A DNA stretch of 64,000 nt from Ascochyta rabiei (taxonomy: Eukaryota > Ascomycota > Dothideomycetes > Pleosporales > Didymellaceae), in assembly GCF_004011695.2 (NCBI RefSeq), contig NC_082409.1, forward strand, positions 992,001-1,056,000. The letters run 5' to 3'. The notes below the pieces were generated by a model, which had not been told where the DNA came from, ran no database searches, and worked only from the letters and a program-made list of their open reading frames with translations. Positions 21,596-39,200 of this stretch are shown piece after piece; within the stretch, counting starts at the first letter, position 1; each line of letters opens with the position of its first letter. The position numbers and the translations under genes were made by a program.

Positions 21596-22648
21596 ATGAA
21601 GGTCACTGTCGCCCTTGCCGTTCTCCCTCTGGCACTCGCCTCGCCTACCTATGGCACTCAAAAGCCAAAGCCAGCGCCAGGCCTTGCCGACCTTGCCAAA
21701 AAGGCAGGCTTGAAGTACTTTGGCACCGCCATCGACAACGTCGTGCTCGACAACAAGCAGTACACCGACATCGCCTTCAACAAGTCCGAGTTCAACCAAG
21801 TCACGCCCGCCAACGGGCAGAAGTGGATGTACATTGAGCCGGTACGCAACGTCTTCAACTACACGCTCGGCGACCAGATCGTAGTCCCCAGCAAGAAAGC
21901 CGGGCAGCTGCGGCGCTGCCACAATTTCGTGTGGCACCAGCAACTGCCCACATGGCTGACGAGCCAAAAATGGAGCAAGCAAGAGCTCCTCTCGATCCTG
22001 GAGAACCACATCAAGAAGGAAGCGCGCCACTACTACAACGACTGCTACGCATGGGACGTGGTCAATGAGGCCTTCAACGACAACGGCACGTACCGCAGCG
22101 ACATCTGGCTCGACACCATCGGCCCCAGCTACATCGAGGTCGCGTTCAAGTTCGCGAGGAAGTACACAGCGCCGGGCACGAAACTGTACTACAACGACTA
22201 CAACATGGAGACGGTTAACAACAAAACGCTCGCGGTGCAAGCGCTGGTCAAAGACTTCCAGGCGCGCAAGATCCCCATCGACGGTATCGGGCTGCAAGCG
22301 CACTTCATAACGGGCAGCTCGCCCAGCTACGCCCAGATCCGCGCTGCGCAGCAGCTGTACACGTCGCTAGGGCTGGACACGGCGCTGACGGAGCTCGATG
22401 TGCGGACTGCGCTGCCCGACGACGCGGCCAAGCAGGCGACCCAGGCGCAGAACTACGCCGACTCGGTGCGTGCGTGTGTCGACGAGAAGCGCTGTGTCGG
22501 CGTCACTGTGTGGGACTTTTGGGACCCCGTCTCTTGGGTCCCCAGCACGTTCCCGGGACAGGGGAATGCGACGCTGTATAATTCGGACTTCAGCCGCAAG
22601 CCGGCGTACTATGCTGTTGCGGATGTGCTGAAGGCCGCTGCTAAGTAG
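21596..22648 (+). CDS. Secreted endo-1,4-beta-xylanase, glycoside hydrolase family 10
   Basis: Retaining enzyme that hydrolyses the xylan backbone of plant cell walls. It is intronless with 350 aa. The start at 21596 gives a typical secretion signal, MKVTVALAVLPLALASPTYG, with cleavage expected after about residue 16-20. The GH10 barrel begins near KKAGLKYFGTAIDN. Landmarks are HNFVWHQQLPTWL, WDVVNEAFND with the acid/base Glu at residue 158, LYYNDYNME, GIGLQAHF and LTELDVR with the nucleophile Glu at residue 266, then TVWDFWDPVSWVP at the aglycone side. No carbohydrate-binding module is present. Codon use is strongly C/G-ending, which suggests high expression. It converges on the BAG gene with 247 bp between stops. 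Saprotrophic or plant-associated life is consistent with it but not proven. Confidence 0.95.
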   Translation: MKVTVALAVLPLALASPTYGTQKPKPAPGLADLAKKAGLKYFGTAIDNVVLDNKQYTDIAFNKSEFNQVTPANGQKWMYIEPVRNVFNYTLGDQIVVPSKKAGQLRRCHNFVWHQQLPTWLTSQKWSKQELLSILENHIKKEARHYYNDCYAWDVVNEAFNDNGTYRSDIWLDTIGPSYIEVAFKFARKYTAPGTKLYYNDYNMETVNNKTLAVQALVKDFQARKIPIDGIGLQAHFITGSSPSYAQIRAAQQLYTSLGLDTALTELDVRTALPDDAAKQATQAQNYADSVRACVDEKRCVGVTVWDFWDPVSWVPSTFPGQGNATLYNSDFSRKPAYYAVADVLKAAAK

Positions 22649-22895
22649 GGTGCTGACTGACAAGGGGGGAGGAGAGAAGGTGGATAATGGATTTGGATTC
22701 TTCTTGTGTTGATTCGTTGTGCTGTAGGTGTGCTTGTGAGTGTTGAAACAGTGACTGCGTGAACGTGCTCGTGAGTGTTGGAACTGCTTCGTCTAGCCAT
22801 CAGCAAACGCTAGGTAGGTGCACACTCACGCTACGGTGCCGACCGAATTGGTGGTACTCTCGACGTCTATTCGTATCTACACTTCACCTCGCAAT

Positions 22896-24355
22896 CTACA
22901 TATTCGCCTGCTTAGCCGTTTCGTCCAGCTTGGTCAGCATGCCCTGGACCTCCTTGACCAGTGCTTTCCTCTGCGCCCTGGCGTCAGGATCCCCATCGGT
23001 CTCGACGCCGTCCAGCTTGAAGATGATCTGGGTGAGGATGGTCTCGCTCAGCTTCTTGTACTCAAAGTCGCGCTTGCTCTTCTCCGCGGGCGGGTTGCTC
23101 ATGAACTGCACGCACAAGGGGACAAACTCGGTGTGGAACTTGCTGGCAATGGCGTCGAGCTTGCCCGTCGGTGTCTGAGGGGTTGCCGCCGGCTTTGGCT
23201 GTGGGGGCGCCGACGACGGGCGTGGTGCGCCGCCAATGTGTGAAGGGATGGGAAGATATTCGGAGCCAGCGGGGGCAGCCGAGACGTAGCCTGGTGTCGA
23301 GGAGCCCGAGGTGGGCGCTGGGCCCCTCTTCTTGCCCTTCCTGCCGCCGCGTTTCCGAGACTTCTTCTTGCCCGACGAGTTCGCGCCCGAGTCGATGTCG
23401 TCAGAGTCGGAGCCTTCGTTGTCGCTCCATTGCGGCACCGTCTCGTCTGCACCGGGGGCGAGGCCACCGGCAGGTGTTTCGCCAACTGTGACGAGGATCT
23501 CGCTGCCCGTGCCGTCGCCGCGGAGGCCTTCTTCGCGCGCGGTCCGCTCGTCGAACTTGAGGTTGCGGCCCTTGTGGAACATGCGTATCCGGCGGGCATC
23601 GTCGACGCCGAGCTTCTTCGCAGCGGCCTGGCGGACGGTGCCGATCCGCAGATCGCCGTCCCGTATGCTGTGCGCAGGAAAGTGGATGGGGTAGTGTGTC
23701 CTCTTCTCCTTGAAGACGATTACGTCCGTCTCGCGCTCAGGGTTCTTGTCGTCCCAGTCGACAATCTCGGGCGCGGTGCCGTTGTTCTTGCGCAGGTCCT
23801 CGTTGGTGATGTACGAGAAGTCCGAGTCGTTCACGACGCCCGAGTTGGGAGAGGCGCCCGGGCGGCCAAAGGGCGAGAAGCGGCCGCCCCAGCTGCCGCC
23901 GGCGCGAGAGAACCACGACATGGTGACGAAGACTGCCGCGAGGCCGAGGGCAAGGGTGGTGAGATACGAAGGGTCGTCGAAGCGGGGGTGCGTGACAAAG
24001 TCGGCAAAGTCGGCCACGCGCAGGGTGTGGAGGATCCTGGTGAGCGTGTCTGTGTCTTGCCTGTCGACGTGGATGGGTGGGACGGTGGTGGAGAGGGCAG
24101 GGTGGTTCTTGAAGAAGAGGAAGGACTTCTTCACGTCGTCGAGGAGGGTGTTGATCGACGCCACGGTGATGGTGAAAGGGAGCGTGTGCCAGTCCTGCAA
24201 GCGAAGCAGGCCGGTTCACGCGATCGCAGGTGACGTAGCGGAGCGGGTACAGAGGTGCTGTCTGGCGGTGAGTGGGGTCCGTCAGCTTGCGAGTCGATCG
24301 GCAAAATGTTCAAGAACCCTGACAGCGCGGGTACGTACCGAGCACCATCTTGCAT
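22896..24355 (-). CDS. BAG-domain Hsp70 co-chaperone with ubiquitin-like domain and membrane segment
   Basis: Likely nucleotide-exchange cofactor of Hsp70, comparable to fission yeast Bag101/Bag102. Exon 2 is 24194-22896. A 21-nt first exon at 24355-24335 (MQDGARY) is inferred because the frame at the exon 2 start has no ATG and a GCTTGCAG acceptor precedes GACTGG; the intron is 24334-24195. The total is 439 aa. A hydrophobic stretch (YLTTLALGLAAVFVTMSWF, about residues 85-105) is a probable membrane anchor. About 170-255 is ubiquitin-like, with RIRMFHKGRNLKFDERTARE matching a UBL beta4-beta5 region. A basic KKKSRKRGGRKGKKRG patch follows. The C-terminal 95 residues form the helical BAG region ending ALVKEVQGMLTKLDETAKQA. 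The first exon is the least certain part. A 19-bp repeat array lies in its promoter. Confidence 0.82.
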
Positions 24356-24428
24356 GCTGACTAAGACATCTTACATGCTCGATCCAGGCAAACGACCTGA
24401 ACGATTCACTACTGGCATGTGCAGCTCT

Positions 24429-24621
24429 GAATAGTGTTGTTTGTCTTGAATATCATCGTTTGTTCTGGATAGTATCGTTTGTTGCGAATAATATCGTTTG
24501 TATGAAAACCTTGGTTTCCTACGTTTAGGGAAGATGGTATTGTCTGTCTCAAAGACATCATTGTCTGCCGTGAGGAAATAGCATTGTCTGACGGATAATA
24601 TTCTGTCTGCCGCGCTCGACA
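24429..24621 (+). repeat. Degenerate 19-bp tandem repeat upstream of the BAG gene
   Basis: Four consecutive units of exactly 19 bp run 24429-24447, 24448-24466, 24467-24485 and 24486-24504. They share the pattern GRATANTATCGTTTGTNNN and differ by several substitutions. Weaker copies with an ATTGTCTG core follow to about 24621. The array starts 74 bp upstream of the inferred BAG start codon. Confidence 0.7.
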
Positions 24622-25054
24622 CGTCTTGTGCTATACAGCTCTGGACCAGCCTTCGCTGTCTCCTCCCCCCAGAACTCGTGCAATGCGCCTGCTCCATTCG
24701 CCGACACGCTCCTAAGTAGATGGTGAAATATTTAGCCTGTCTATCCAGACACTAGCGAGGCGCTGGTTCTCATCGACTGCAATGTCGTTGGATGCGTGTA
24801 TGTTGACGAGGTGCTATATCTAGAAATGCAAACACCGGCCCGCCACCAAACGTAACACGTATGTTGCTCGGAAAGGATAAAAAGACAAGAAAATAAATGT
24901 GGGGCGCTATACACTATAAGCCCAGTAATACAGAGATAGAAAGGGAAGGCAAAGGTGTAGCTACCCCGTACTCGAACGTCATGTACAACAAGGAAACGGT
25001 TTTTCGGCAGTGTCTCTATAAGGGAAAGGAAATGGGTATATGTGCGAGGTAATG
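24622..25054. other. Intergenic region, no gene seen
   Basis: About 430 bp between the repeat array and the TeaR-like stop codon at 25055. The right part is A/T-rich and probably the 3' UTR of that gene. No coding or RNA feature was recognised. Confidence 0.45.
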
Positions 25055-26956
25055 CTACATAACGATGCAGCATTTGCCCTTCTTCTCGGGCATCTCCTCG
25101 CTTGGCTCGGGCATTCGCGTCGTCTTGGGCTTCTCGCTGGGCGCGCGCTTGAGCGACGCTGGCTTCGGCGAGAGCGCACGAGGGCTTTGAGGGATCGTCG
25201 GGGTGAGCTTGAACTGCGGCTGCTCGAGTGCTGGTGACTTGTCGGCAGAAGGCTCCGTCTTCTCGTTTGCAGGTGAAGGCTGCTTGTCCGGACTTGGGAG
25301 AGGCCACTGCTCGTTCTGCCTTTCCTTCTCCAGCGCGATGGGATCAATCTGCGACAAACGCTGACCTCCCGTTTCTTCCGTGTTGAGCAAGCGGAAATCA
25401 GTGTCGTACATGGACCCGACTCGGCCCTCATTCTCCCACTGCTCTTGCTGCATTCGTTTTGCGTGCGTAGGGATGATCTGCTGGTCCGGTGGTAGACGTG
25501 GATCCGGCTTGTACATGGTCGCAATCCAAGGCGCCTCTCCTTCCGGTCGATGGCCGGTAGTTGGACGCGAGACGACGTTGCCACCCGTGCCGGGCCGTCT
25601 GTTCGTGCCCGAGACTTGCCTGGTCTTGGACTGTGTCCGTGATGTGGTGCTGGTCTTTCGCGCGCCCGCAGCAGCCGCTGGCTTGCCCGGTGTCTTTGCC
25701 TTGATCGGCGATCTCGGAGGTTGCTTCAGAGACGACGCACTGGCCGATGATGAGTTGTTGCGGATATGGCCATGTTTTCTCTCGTCAATGAAGTCGTCGA
25801 GCAGTACCTGACTTCCTATGCTTCCGCTGCGTACTCGCGCACCGGCAGCAGCAATGTCGCCGTTCCAGTTTGCGCTGCCTGTCCGTGATCTTGGCAACGG
25901 CGCGTCTCGATCGGCCACGGATGCCGGTACAGGTATTCCACTCGTTTTTGGCAGAGGGATGCGAGACGTACTAGGCCTCACAGTGTGGTTTGTCCGTGAA
26001 GACGGCGGCTGCATGTCTGGTGCGGGACCCTCGCTGCTTGTCGGGCTCCACGTATGGTACTGCTGCTCAGCCAAGGCGTGCTCGGCTTCGGCAGGTATGG
26101 GGGATACTATGCGTCTCTCATAGCGCTCGTCGCCGGTCTGCAGGCCCTCGGCCAGCTCGGAGTTGGTGCGGTCTCGTGTCCTCCGCGTGGCGCTCTGTGA
26201 CCGGCTGTTCGATCTGCTTGTGCGCCCGACTCTGAAACCAGCCTCCTCCATTTCCCTGATCTCAATCTCCTTGAGCTTGTCTCGGTGTATCCACTTGCTT
26301 TGGTCGGCTTCGGGATCGACAGGGCTTCCGCCTGCGGGTTTTTTCGCACCACGGCCCCTAACGGCTGCCGGAGGCCCCATCTTGCCTTTGGTGTTGCTCT
26401 TGGCGTAGGTGCTGTCCTGGTCACCAGCCATCACATCTCGACTTGGCTTCTTGTGCAGTGAGCTAGCACGTCCTGAAGCCTGGTTCGATCTGTCGTCCTC
26501 ATACTGGCCCTGCGACTCCCAGGTGGTGGAGCGGACAGGCTTTGCGAAGTTGCTGGCTTGTGAGGTATGTGGCTGGCGGTTGGCGTGAGCGTACGCGGGG
26601 GCTGCATGGCCGGACATGAAGGACTCCTGGTCGTAGGACTGCCTCTACAACTGCTGTCAGCCGAGGCTCTTATTATATGGTGTGAGTAGCAGCGCGTAAC
26701 GCTGAGTTTTGGGCAGCGACGGACTGAGTTCGCGCTACTGTCATGCATCATTGAGAGCCGCAGTAGTGCCAGTAGCGGCAAGCTCTGGCCCAAAATCGTG
26801 TCGTGGTGACACAAAAGAAGGGAGAAGAAAGGGTAAACGCACCGAACCGTCCAGAGGCACAGCAAAATCCCACGACGCTCCGGCACCGTGCGAGCTACTG
26901 GGCGGCGTCAACTGTTGAACTGGCAGGGGCGAACGGGACGGCGCAAGGGCAGCCAT
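25055..26956 (-). CDS. TeaR-like prenylated cell-end protein
   Basis: Candidate homologue of Aspergillus nidulans TeaR, the prenylated membrane receptor of the polarity marker TeaA (counterpart of fission yeast Mod5). Exons 26956-26843 and 26644-25055 with a 198-nt intron; 567 aa. The exon 1 segment (MAALAPSRSPLPVQQLTPPS) and WDFAVPLDGS join in frame to RQSYDQESFMSGH. The protein is mostly disordered and rich in Ser, Pro, Arg and Lys. A conserved-looking island is PWIATMYKPDPRLPPDQQII followed by PTHAKRMQQEQWENEG. It ends KKGKCCIVM: CIVM is a CaaX box, and the adjacent Cys may be palmitoylated. The CaaX end is directly visible, but the TeaR assignment rests on the architecture and my memory of the family. 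Expected location is the hyphal tip cortex. Confidence 0.68.
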
Positions 26957-33273
<6,317 letters not shown>

Positions 33274-33801
33274 GCGATCACTTCTTCGGTCGTTTGTTTC
33301 TTTCTCATATTCTCTAGATACCTGGTTCTGGGGATGCGGGGCGGCTTCGGAAAAGCTATGATGACTTTCATGCATTACGGTCTGGTGGAACGAAGGCGAG
33401 TCCTACCCTAGACTTCATAATGATTGAATGAAAAATGGATGGACACACATACCTCTTGTGCTTTGAGTGACGCCTGTGACGTGCTGTTCCTTATCTACGC
33501 CGCGTCACGTGTACGTGTTGGGTTAACCTTGCAGCTTGTGAAGCGGTGTGCCATGTGTTGTAGCTAGTACCGCGCGTCGCCGGCTACGATGCTGTTGTCC
33601 ATGTTGAACCGATGTGAGGAGGGCAACAGGGGATGGATCTGAGCATCAGTCCTCACGTCACTTGAGGTGTTCGTATCACATGCTGACAGATGAAGTGTGA
33701 AGGTGTTGGATGTTGAGCGGCGGATCAATTTGGCCTAGTGCGGTCGCTACTTCCCTGACCGCCATCCGCATCACGGCTCATTCGCACTCCATCACCCAGC
33801 A
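33274..33801. other. Intergenic region, no gene seen
   Basis: About 530 bp between eEF1A and the LAA2-like gene on the same strand, holding the eEF1A 3' UTR and the next promoter. Nothing else was recognised. Confidence 0.45.
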
Positions 33802-35388
33802 ATGTCAGCTGATCTATTCGCAGAGTTCAGCGCTGACTCGAACACCAGTCAGACACAGCAGTCCAAAGCCAACACTGCTACGCAGCCAGCTTCTACATTC
33901 AGCTTCTTCGATGACTTGAACAGCCAGGGGCCAGGCGCTCCTCAACCACAGCCAACTGCATTCACACCGAGCTTCGGACGTGACGATTCCCTCGCAGCAC
34001 AAACATCAACAGAAGACGACACTGATGATTGGGGCGACTTTGAGGGCGGCTCAAGCTCTGCGAATCCGGCTCCGGCTGCGCAACACGACCCTTTCGCATT
34101 CCTATCAAACCAGTCTCAGCCTCGACAGCAAACATGGACAGGTCAGCCGTCGGCCCACGATCCGTTTAGCTCCCAGCCGGCCTATCCATCCCAAGTATCA
34201 CAGGAGTCGTGGATCAAAGCCCCCATCATCAAGGCGAAGAAGCCCGCAGATTCAAGCGTGCTTTTCGATGCCGAGGACCTGGAAGATGATGATGACTTTG
34301 GCGATTTCGAAGACTCGCAGTCAAAACCCGTTACACCAGCGCCGACGGTGCCAGTAGGGGGCTCACCAGCTCTAGTCGACCTGCTGGGAGATCTGGATGT
34401 GACACAGCCTAAGCCTTGGGTAAGTAGCACGAAGAACAAGGCGAGCTGGAGGCCCAGACCCACGAAACCGAGTCGAGGTGAAGGCAAACAGCAAGCCACT
34501 GCACCGAAAGCACAGGTTGTCGATGATAGCTGGGACACATTCGATGACTGGGAGGCTTCGATACCTGCAGAAGCGTGGAAGAAGTCGGAAGGGACCAAGA
34601 GCGCACCTACTCCGACAAGCTCAGCACCTGCGCCCATTCTGTCTCCTGCAGTTGGCGACGTATCTCCGGGGGAACTACCGCCCACCAATGTTCCACCGCC
34701 CGGCGTGCTGCTTTCACTGTTCCCATCCTTGTTCGCAGACGCGCAGGAGAAGCTATTCAAGCCCATGGCCGCACAAACGCTGCCGATGAGGAACAAGCTT
34801 CTGGCGGAACCGGGTACGATTACCTACCTCCGCGGCTATCTCATGTTGGCGTCTGTTGCGGCACACGTCATGGCAGGTCGCAAGCTACGGTGGAAGCGGG
34901 ACCAGCATCTCTCCCAAGGCATGAGGATTGGACCGGCGTCGTCTCGGGCTACGTCAGGCATGAAGCTTACAGGCATCGACAGGGGCGAGAACCTAAAGGA
35001 AGAAAGAGAGGCTTCGGATGTGGTCAGGGTGTGGAAAGATCAGGTTGGAAGGCTACGACATGTGGTCTCTGGTGTCAACCAGATCCAAGCCGGTACTTTG
35101 GGGGCTGTGCCGGATCTGCAGGAGACGATGCCGGTCAGGACGCTGAAGCAGTCTGAAGGTGGTGTGCCTGCGCGGCAAGCGTGCATGATGTGTGGGTTGA
35201 AGAGAGACGAGAGGGTGGGTGCGGCAGACATGGCGGTCGAAGATAGTTTTGGGGAGTGGTGGATTGAGCAAGTCAAGATGCATCGAGGTACGTCCCCTTT
35301 CCAGACACATGCCAACCTGCGACTGACATTGTTTACAGGGTGTAGAAACTTTTGGAACGAACACAGGGACAAGCTTAGACAGCGATGA
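33802..35388 (+). CDS. LAA2/aftiphilin-like AP-1 and clathrin accessory protein (DUF5102 type)
   Basis: Candidate accessory factor of AP-1/clathrin carriers. Exons 33802-35287 and 35339-35388; 511 aa. The 51-nt intron (35288-35338, CTGAC branch) has no in-frame stop, so the unspliced frame also reads through. Splicing gives KMHRGCRNFWNEHRDKL, the expected C-terminus. The N-terminal half is disordered with acidic aromatic motifs DDTDDWGDFEG and DDDDFGDFED, the type bound by the gamma-adaptin ear domain, and repeated DPF tripeptides that resemble endocytic adaptor ligands. The C-terminal half is a helical domain with a Cys-x2-Cys element (CMMCGLKRDERV) and FGEWWIEQVK. Gamma-adaptin itself lies at the left end of the window, but 33 kb away, so no functional linkage is implied by position. 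The assignment rests on motifs and family recall. Confidence 0.62.
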   Translation: MSADLFAEFSADSNTSQTQQSKANTATQPASTFSFFDDLNSQGPGAPQPQPTAFTPSFGRDDSLAAQTSTEDDTDDWGDFEGGSSSANPAPAAQHDPFAFLSNQSQPRQQTWTGQPSAHDPFSSQPAYPSQVSQESWIKAPIIKAKKPADSSVLFDAEDLEDDDDFGDFEDSQSKPVTPAPTVPVGGSPALVDLLGDLDVTQPKPWVSSTKNKASWRPRPTKPSRGEGKQQATAPKAQVVDDSWDTFDDWEASIPAEAWKKSEGTKSAPTPTSSAPAPILSPAVGDVSPGELPPTNVPPPGVLLSLFPSLFADAQEKLFKPMAAQTLPMRNKLLAEPGTITYLRGYLMLASVAAHVMAGRKLRWKRDQHLSQGMRIGPASSRATSGMKLTGIDRGENLKEEREASDVVRVWKDQVGRLRHVVSGVNQIQAGTLGAVPDLQETMPVRTLKQSEGGVPARQACMMCGLKRDERVGAADMAVEDSFGEWWIEQVKMHRGTSPFQTHANLRLTLFTGCRNFWNEHRDKLRQR

Positions 35389-36203
35389 CATGGTGTCGTG
35401 GGTCAGCAGGCCAACGTGGGGTATGCAGGTAGTGTGCAGACAAGCATCAGCCTTGACCAATGACGAGACATGGAGGATCCCGTGTTGAAGGAGTCAGGGC
35501 GGCGATGGAGGGTTGTTGTTGTGCATGGCAGGCGCCGGACCAATTCACGGGCGGGGTGTGCTCAGTGCTCAGTGCTCAGTGCTCAGGTCAACGGCGGATG
35601 GTGAGCCATGGCAACGGGCGGCGCTCGTGACAAGGAGGCAGTCGAGAGTCGAGGGGTCCATGTTTACGCGTCGCTTGGCAGCGATGTGAGTGTCAGTGTT
35701 AGTGTCAGTGTCAGTGTCAGTGTCAGTGTCGTGCCGGGCGCGGGTGCGGGCTAGGATTCGATTTCGATGCAGATGGTTAGGTCGATGGTAGCGTCTGCGG
35801 CGGCCACGCAAATAGATAGTCGGCGTCAGGTCGCATCCTATCCGTACCACCTCCGCGACCACCGTTCCACCCCCGTTGCACCGTCCAAAGTCGGCGTCAC
35901 CGTAGAAGAGGCGTTGCACAGACAGACAGCCACGCGTTAAGCTAAACTCTCTGGTTTTCGGCCACACCCACGCAGCCATCGCCGGGCGTGTCAAGCGTCA
36001 GACTGGAGCCCTCGTCCCCCGCACCCGCACCTGCATTCGCATTCGCATTCGCATGTCCCACCACCGCTCTCCTCGCACCCTGAACCGAGCGCGACGACCA
36101 GCGCGACGCACCGTTCCTGCGCACAGCCAGCCCTGTCTGTCCGGACAGCAGCCCGCATCCTGCCACTTGTAGTCGTAGTCATCTGCTGTGCGCGCGTGGA
36201 CCG
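35389..36203. other. Intergenic region with several microsatellites
   Basis: About 815 bp upstream of the PAS kinase. It contains (GTGCTCA)4 at about 35558-35585, an AGTGTC-type repeat at about 35689-35730 and a GCATTC repeat near 36034-36052. No open frame beyond repeat translation was recognised. Confidence 0.6.
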
Positions 36204-36258
36204 ATGAGCAGGCCACAGGATGGTAAGTGAGAGAGAGAGCACGGCCTCGACCACGACC

Positions 36259-36296
<38 letters not shown>

Positions 36297-39200
36297 CTGC
36301 TGGCGGTGACCGGGGCTTGGCGCCGGAGACGATGCTCGCGGCGGTCGTTGGGCGAGCCCACTGCCTGCGTGCACGACCTCGTCGCTCGCCTACTTGTGCC
36401 CGATCGCTGACTGCTCGACCCCCCCAGGCTCTCTACCAGAAGAACGCCACTTCGATGCCCGCTCCGCCCACCGCGCCACGGCCGACCATGCCTCGCTCGT
36501 CAAGAACAAGAGCATGTCCAACCTGCTCTCCCACACCGCCTCCGCCCCGCCCGCAATCGACACGGCCAAGCGCATGAGCTTCGACGCCGGCCAGCTCGAC
36601 CGCATCACGAGGTCGTCCATGGTCTCAGAGCACGAGCATGGCCTGGGCGCATCGGGCCTGCGCCGCATTCGCCAGCAGCCACCCCGCCCGCTGCCCACCG
36701 CCCAGCGAAGCGCCTCGCTGAACTTTGGCACCCCGCCGGCCTCGCGACAGCCCTCCGACCCCGCGCCCGCCGCGCCCTCTGCGCCAGGATCCCCGACCCT
36801 TGCCTTTGGCGAAGACCTCACCCGCTTCCCCTCCGAGTCGCTGCACTCCTTCTCCTTTGCAACCCAGTCGGACGACTTCATACACAACCGCCAGAATGTG
36901 CTGAAGCGCTCCATCGACTTCATGCGCGACCGCCTGGGCTGGGCCGCCACCAACCCCGGCATCGCCAACGCCCAAGCCAAGCTCAGCGGGGATCTCGAGG
37001 TCCAGAGCATGATGGAGCTGCTGCAGAGAGCGAACCTGATTGGCCAGGATGGCACGGGAGCGCATGGCCTCGGAGCCCTTGGCCCCCTCACCGGCCCTGC
37101 AGACGTCTCGGGCGAGAACCTGTTCGACAAGAGCTTCGACGTCAGGCCGTCTGCGAGCCCGGAGAGCATGCCCGAGCCCTCACGCCTGCCCGCGCACCGC
37201 CCTGCCTCCACCGACTTCAACAGCAGCGACGAGCAGGAAGCACTCGGCCGTTCCCTGTCCGACCTGAGCTCCGACCCACTCAGCCCCACGGCTACAAACA
37301 CCTCCCTACCCCCGCTGCCGCCCAAGCGTGCGGCTCTGAAGCGTACATTCACCGACGTCGCCCCGCTCACCATACAGAGCCAACTTCACGATGCGCTGGC
37401 GAAACCTTACTTGGTCGGAGACCAGCTTCCCACCAGCTCGCTCTTCTCGCCAACCTCCATCCCCTCACTCCCCCCGAGCTTCCACACCGTCCAAGGTCCT
37501 CTGTCTGCCGGCCCGGCGCCTCACGGCCACGGAACTCGACATGCGGCAGCTGCGCAGGCCATCTTCACCACCGAAGCACAGCCGCCGTGGACCATCACCT
37601 CTGCCAACGATTTGGCGTGCTTGGTGTTTGGCGTGACAAGGGCTGAGGTCCGCAAACTGGGCATCCTAGAAGTCGTCCGCGAGGATCGACGGTCGTGGCT
37701 GGAGGGCAAGCTGAAGAACCCAGACGTGGGCTCCAAGGCGCAGGCCGCTGCACTGGCGCCGACAACGAATCTCAAAGTCGGTAGTGGTCTGACAGCGCGA
37801 CTGCTGAGCAAGCCTCCATCCCGGTCAACAGCTGCGCGGAAAGCAAAGACAGATGATGGCAGCGGGTCGTCGTACTACAACGCCAAGAAGACCGGAAAGC
37901 TCAACCACGAGTCCAAGGGGTCGAGAGGCGTGCTGCTCTGCGGTGATGTGATCCCAATACAGAAGCGCAACGGCGCCACCGGTGCAGCGAGCTTGTGGGT
38001 GAAGGAGAAGCGTGGCGGGCTGATCTGGGTGCTGGAGGAGATAGCCGAGGACGTCGTGTTCATCAACGTCGACGAAGTCGGCTGCGTTTCCAAGGGCTGG
38101 GGCGCGATAGATGCCGTCTTCGGGGGCGACCGGCTACGAAGAGGCATGGACCTCACGCGCTTGATACCCGGGATACCGCGCCTCAAAGGCACCAACACTG
38201 GCGCGCTGGACTACGAGGAGATTGCCAGCATACGAAGCTACACAGCTCGCACATCGAACAGCATCAACATTCCGGTCACGGTGGAAGCACTACCACACGA
38301 GCCCACCTTCCGCGTCTCCAGCTTCCCTCACATTGCCGGTATCATCGTGCTCTCCTCCTCCGACCTCACCGTCACAAGCTCGAATTCCGTCTTCTCAGAG
38401 GCGCTGTTTGGGCAGCCGCGACCCGAGAGCCTCCACGTGAGCAAGCTGATACCCGCCTTCGATAAGATCCTGCACGTCATGACCGATGAAGACAAGATCG
38501 AGCTGGTGGACGGCATTGTCATCCCAGAGCATAGCTTCCGGCGCGCACGAGCTCTTCTCGCCATGCGCGAAGGCAGCGCGGACGCAGCAGCCATCTTCTT
38601 GCGGCCGAGCGGCCTTCCAGCCGTGCACCGCGACGGGTCGGAGATTATGGTCGACGTGCAGATGAGGGTCGTCAAGAGCGACAAGCGTCCTCGATTCGAT
38701 GAGCATGTGATTGAAGAAGAGGATGGCTCCACTCGACCGCCAGACAAACCAGAACTAGTGTACGCTCTGTGGGTTACCTACTCTAGGCAACTGCACGCTG
38801 CAAACCACGGGGTCGGACCAGTCACGCCGCTTGTATCGCGTCCAGGCACGCCACCTCACCAGCCGTCGCCTGGCCAGTCCAACCTCATCCTCCCAGAGGA
38901 GCCCGATTCCGACCACTCGAAAGCAAGCACTCCGCCTGTCTCGCTGCTGACACAGCAGTTGCAAGAAGCTGCCAAACCCTTGCCTCCGCTGGAGACACCC
39001 GCACACGCCATGGCAGCATCCGTACTGGCCAAGGAGGATCCAGCTACGAAGAAGACGATCAACGATTTCATCGTCCTCGAGGAGATGGGCCAGGGCGCGT
39101 ACGGGCAAGTTAAGCTCTGCCGGTACAAGAAGAACAGCAGCAAGAAGGTGGTCATCAAGTTTGTCACGAAACGGCGCATTCTCGTCGACACATGGACTCG

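Noticed and set aside
23430..24233. 267-codon frame antisense to the BAG gene
   Set aside because: Arg/Val/Glu-rich shadow of a high-GC exon without motif.
24131..24355. 74-codon frame at the BAG gene start as a separate protein
   Set aside because: Its first seven codons are better used as exon 1 of the BAG gene; the rest is intron and the wrong frame of exon 2.
36390..37373. 327-codon frame antisense to the PAS kinase
   Set aside because: High-GC shadow of the coding strand with no recognisable domain; the plus strand has an intact kinase.
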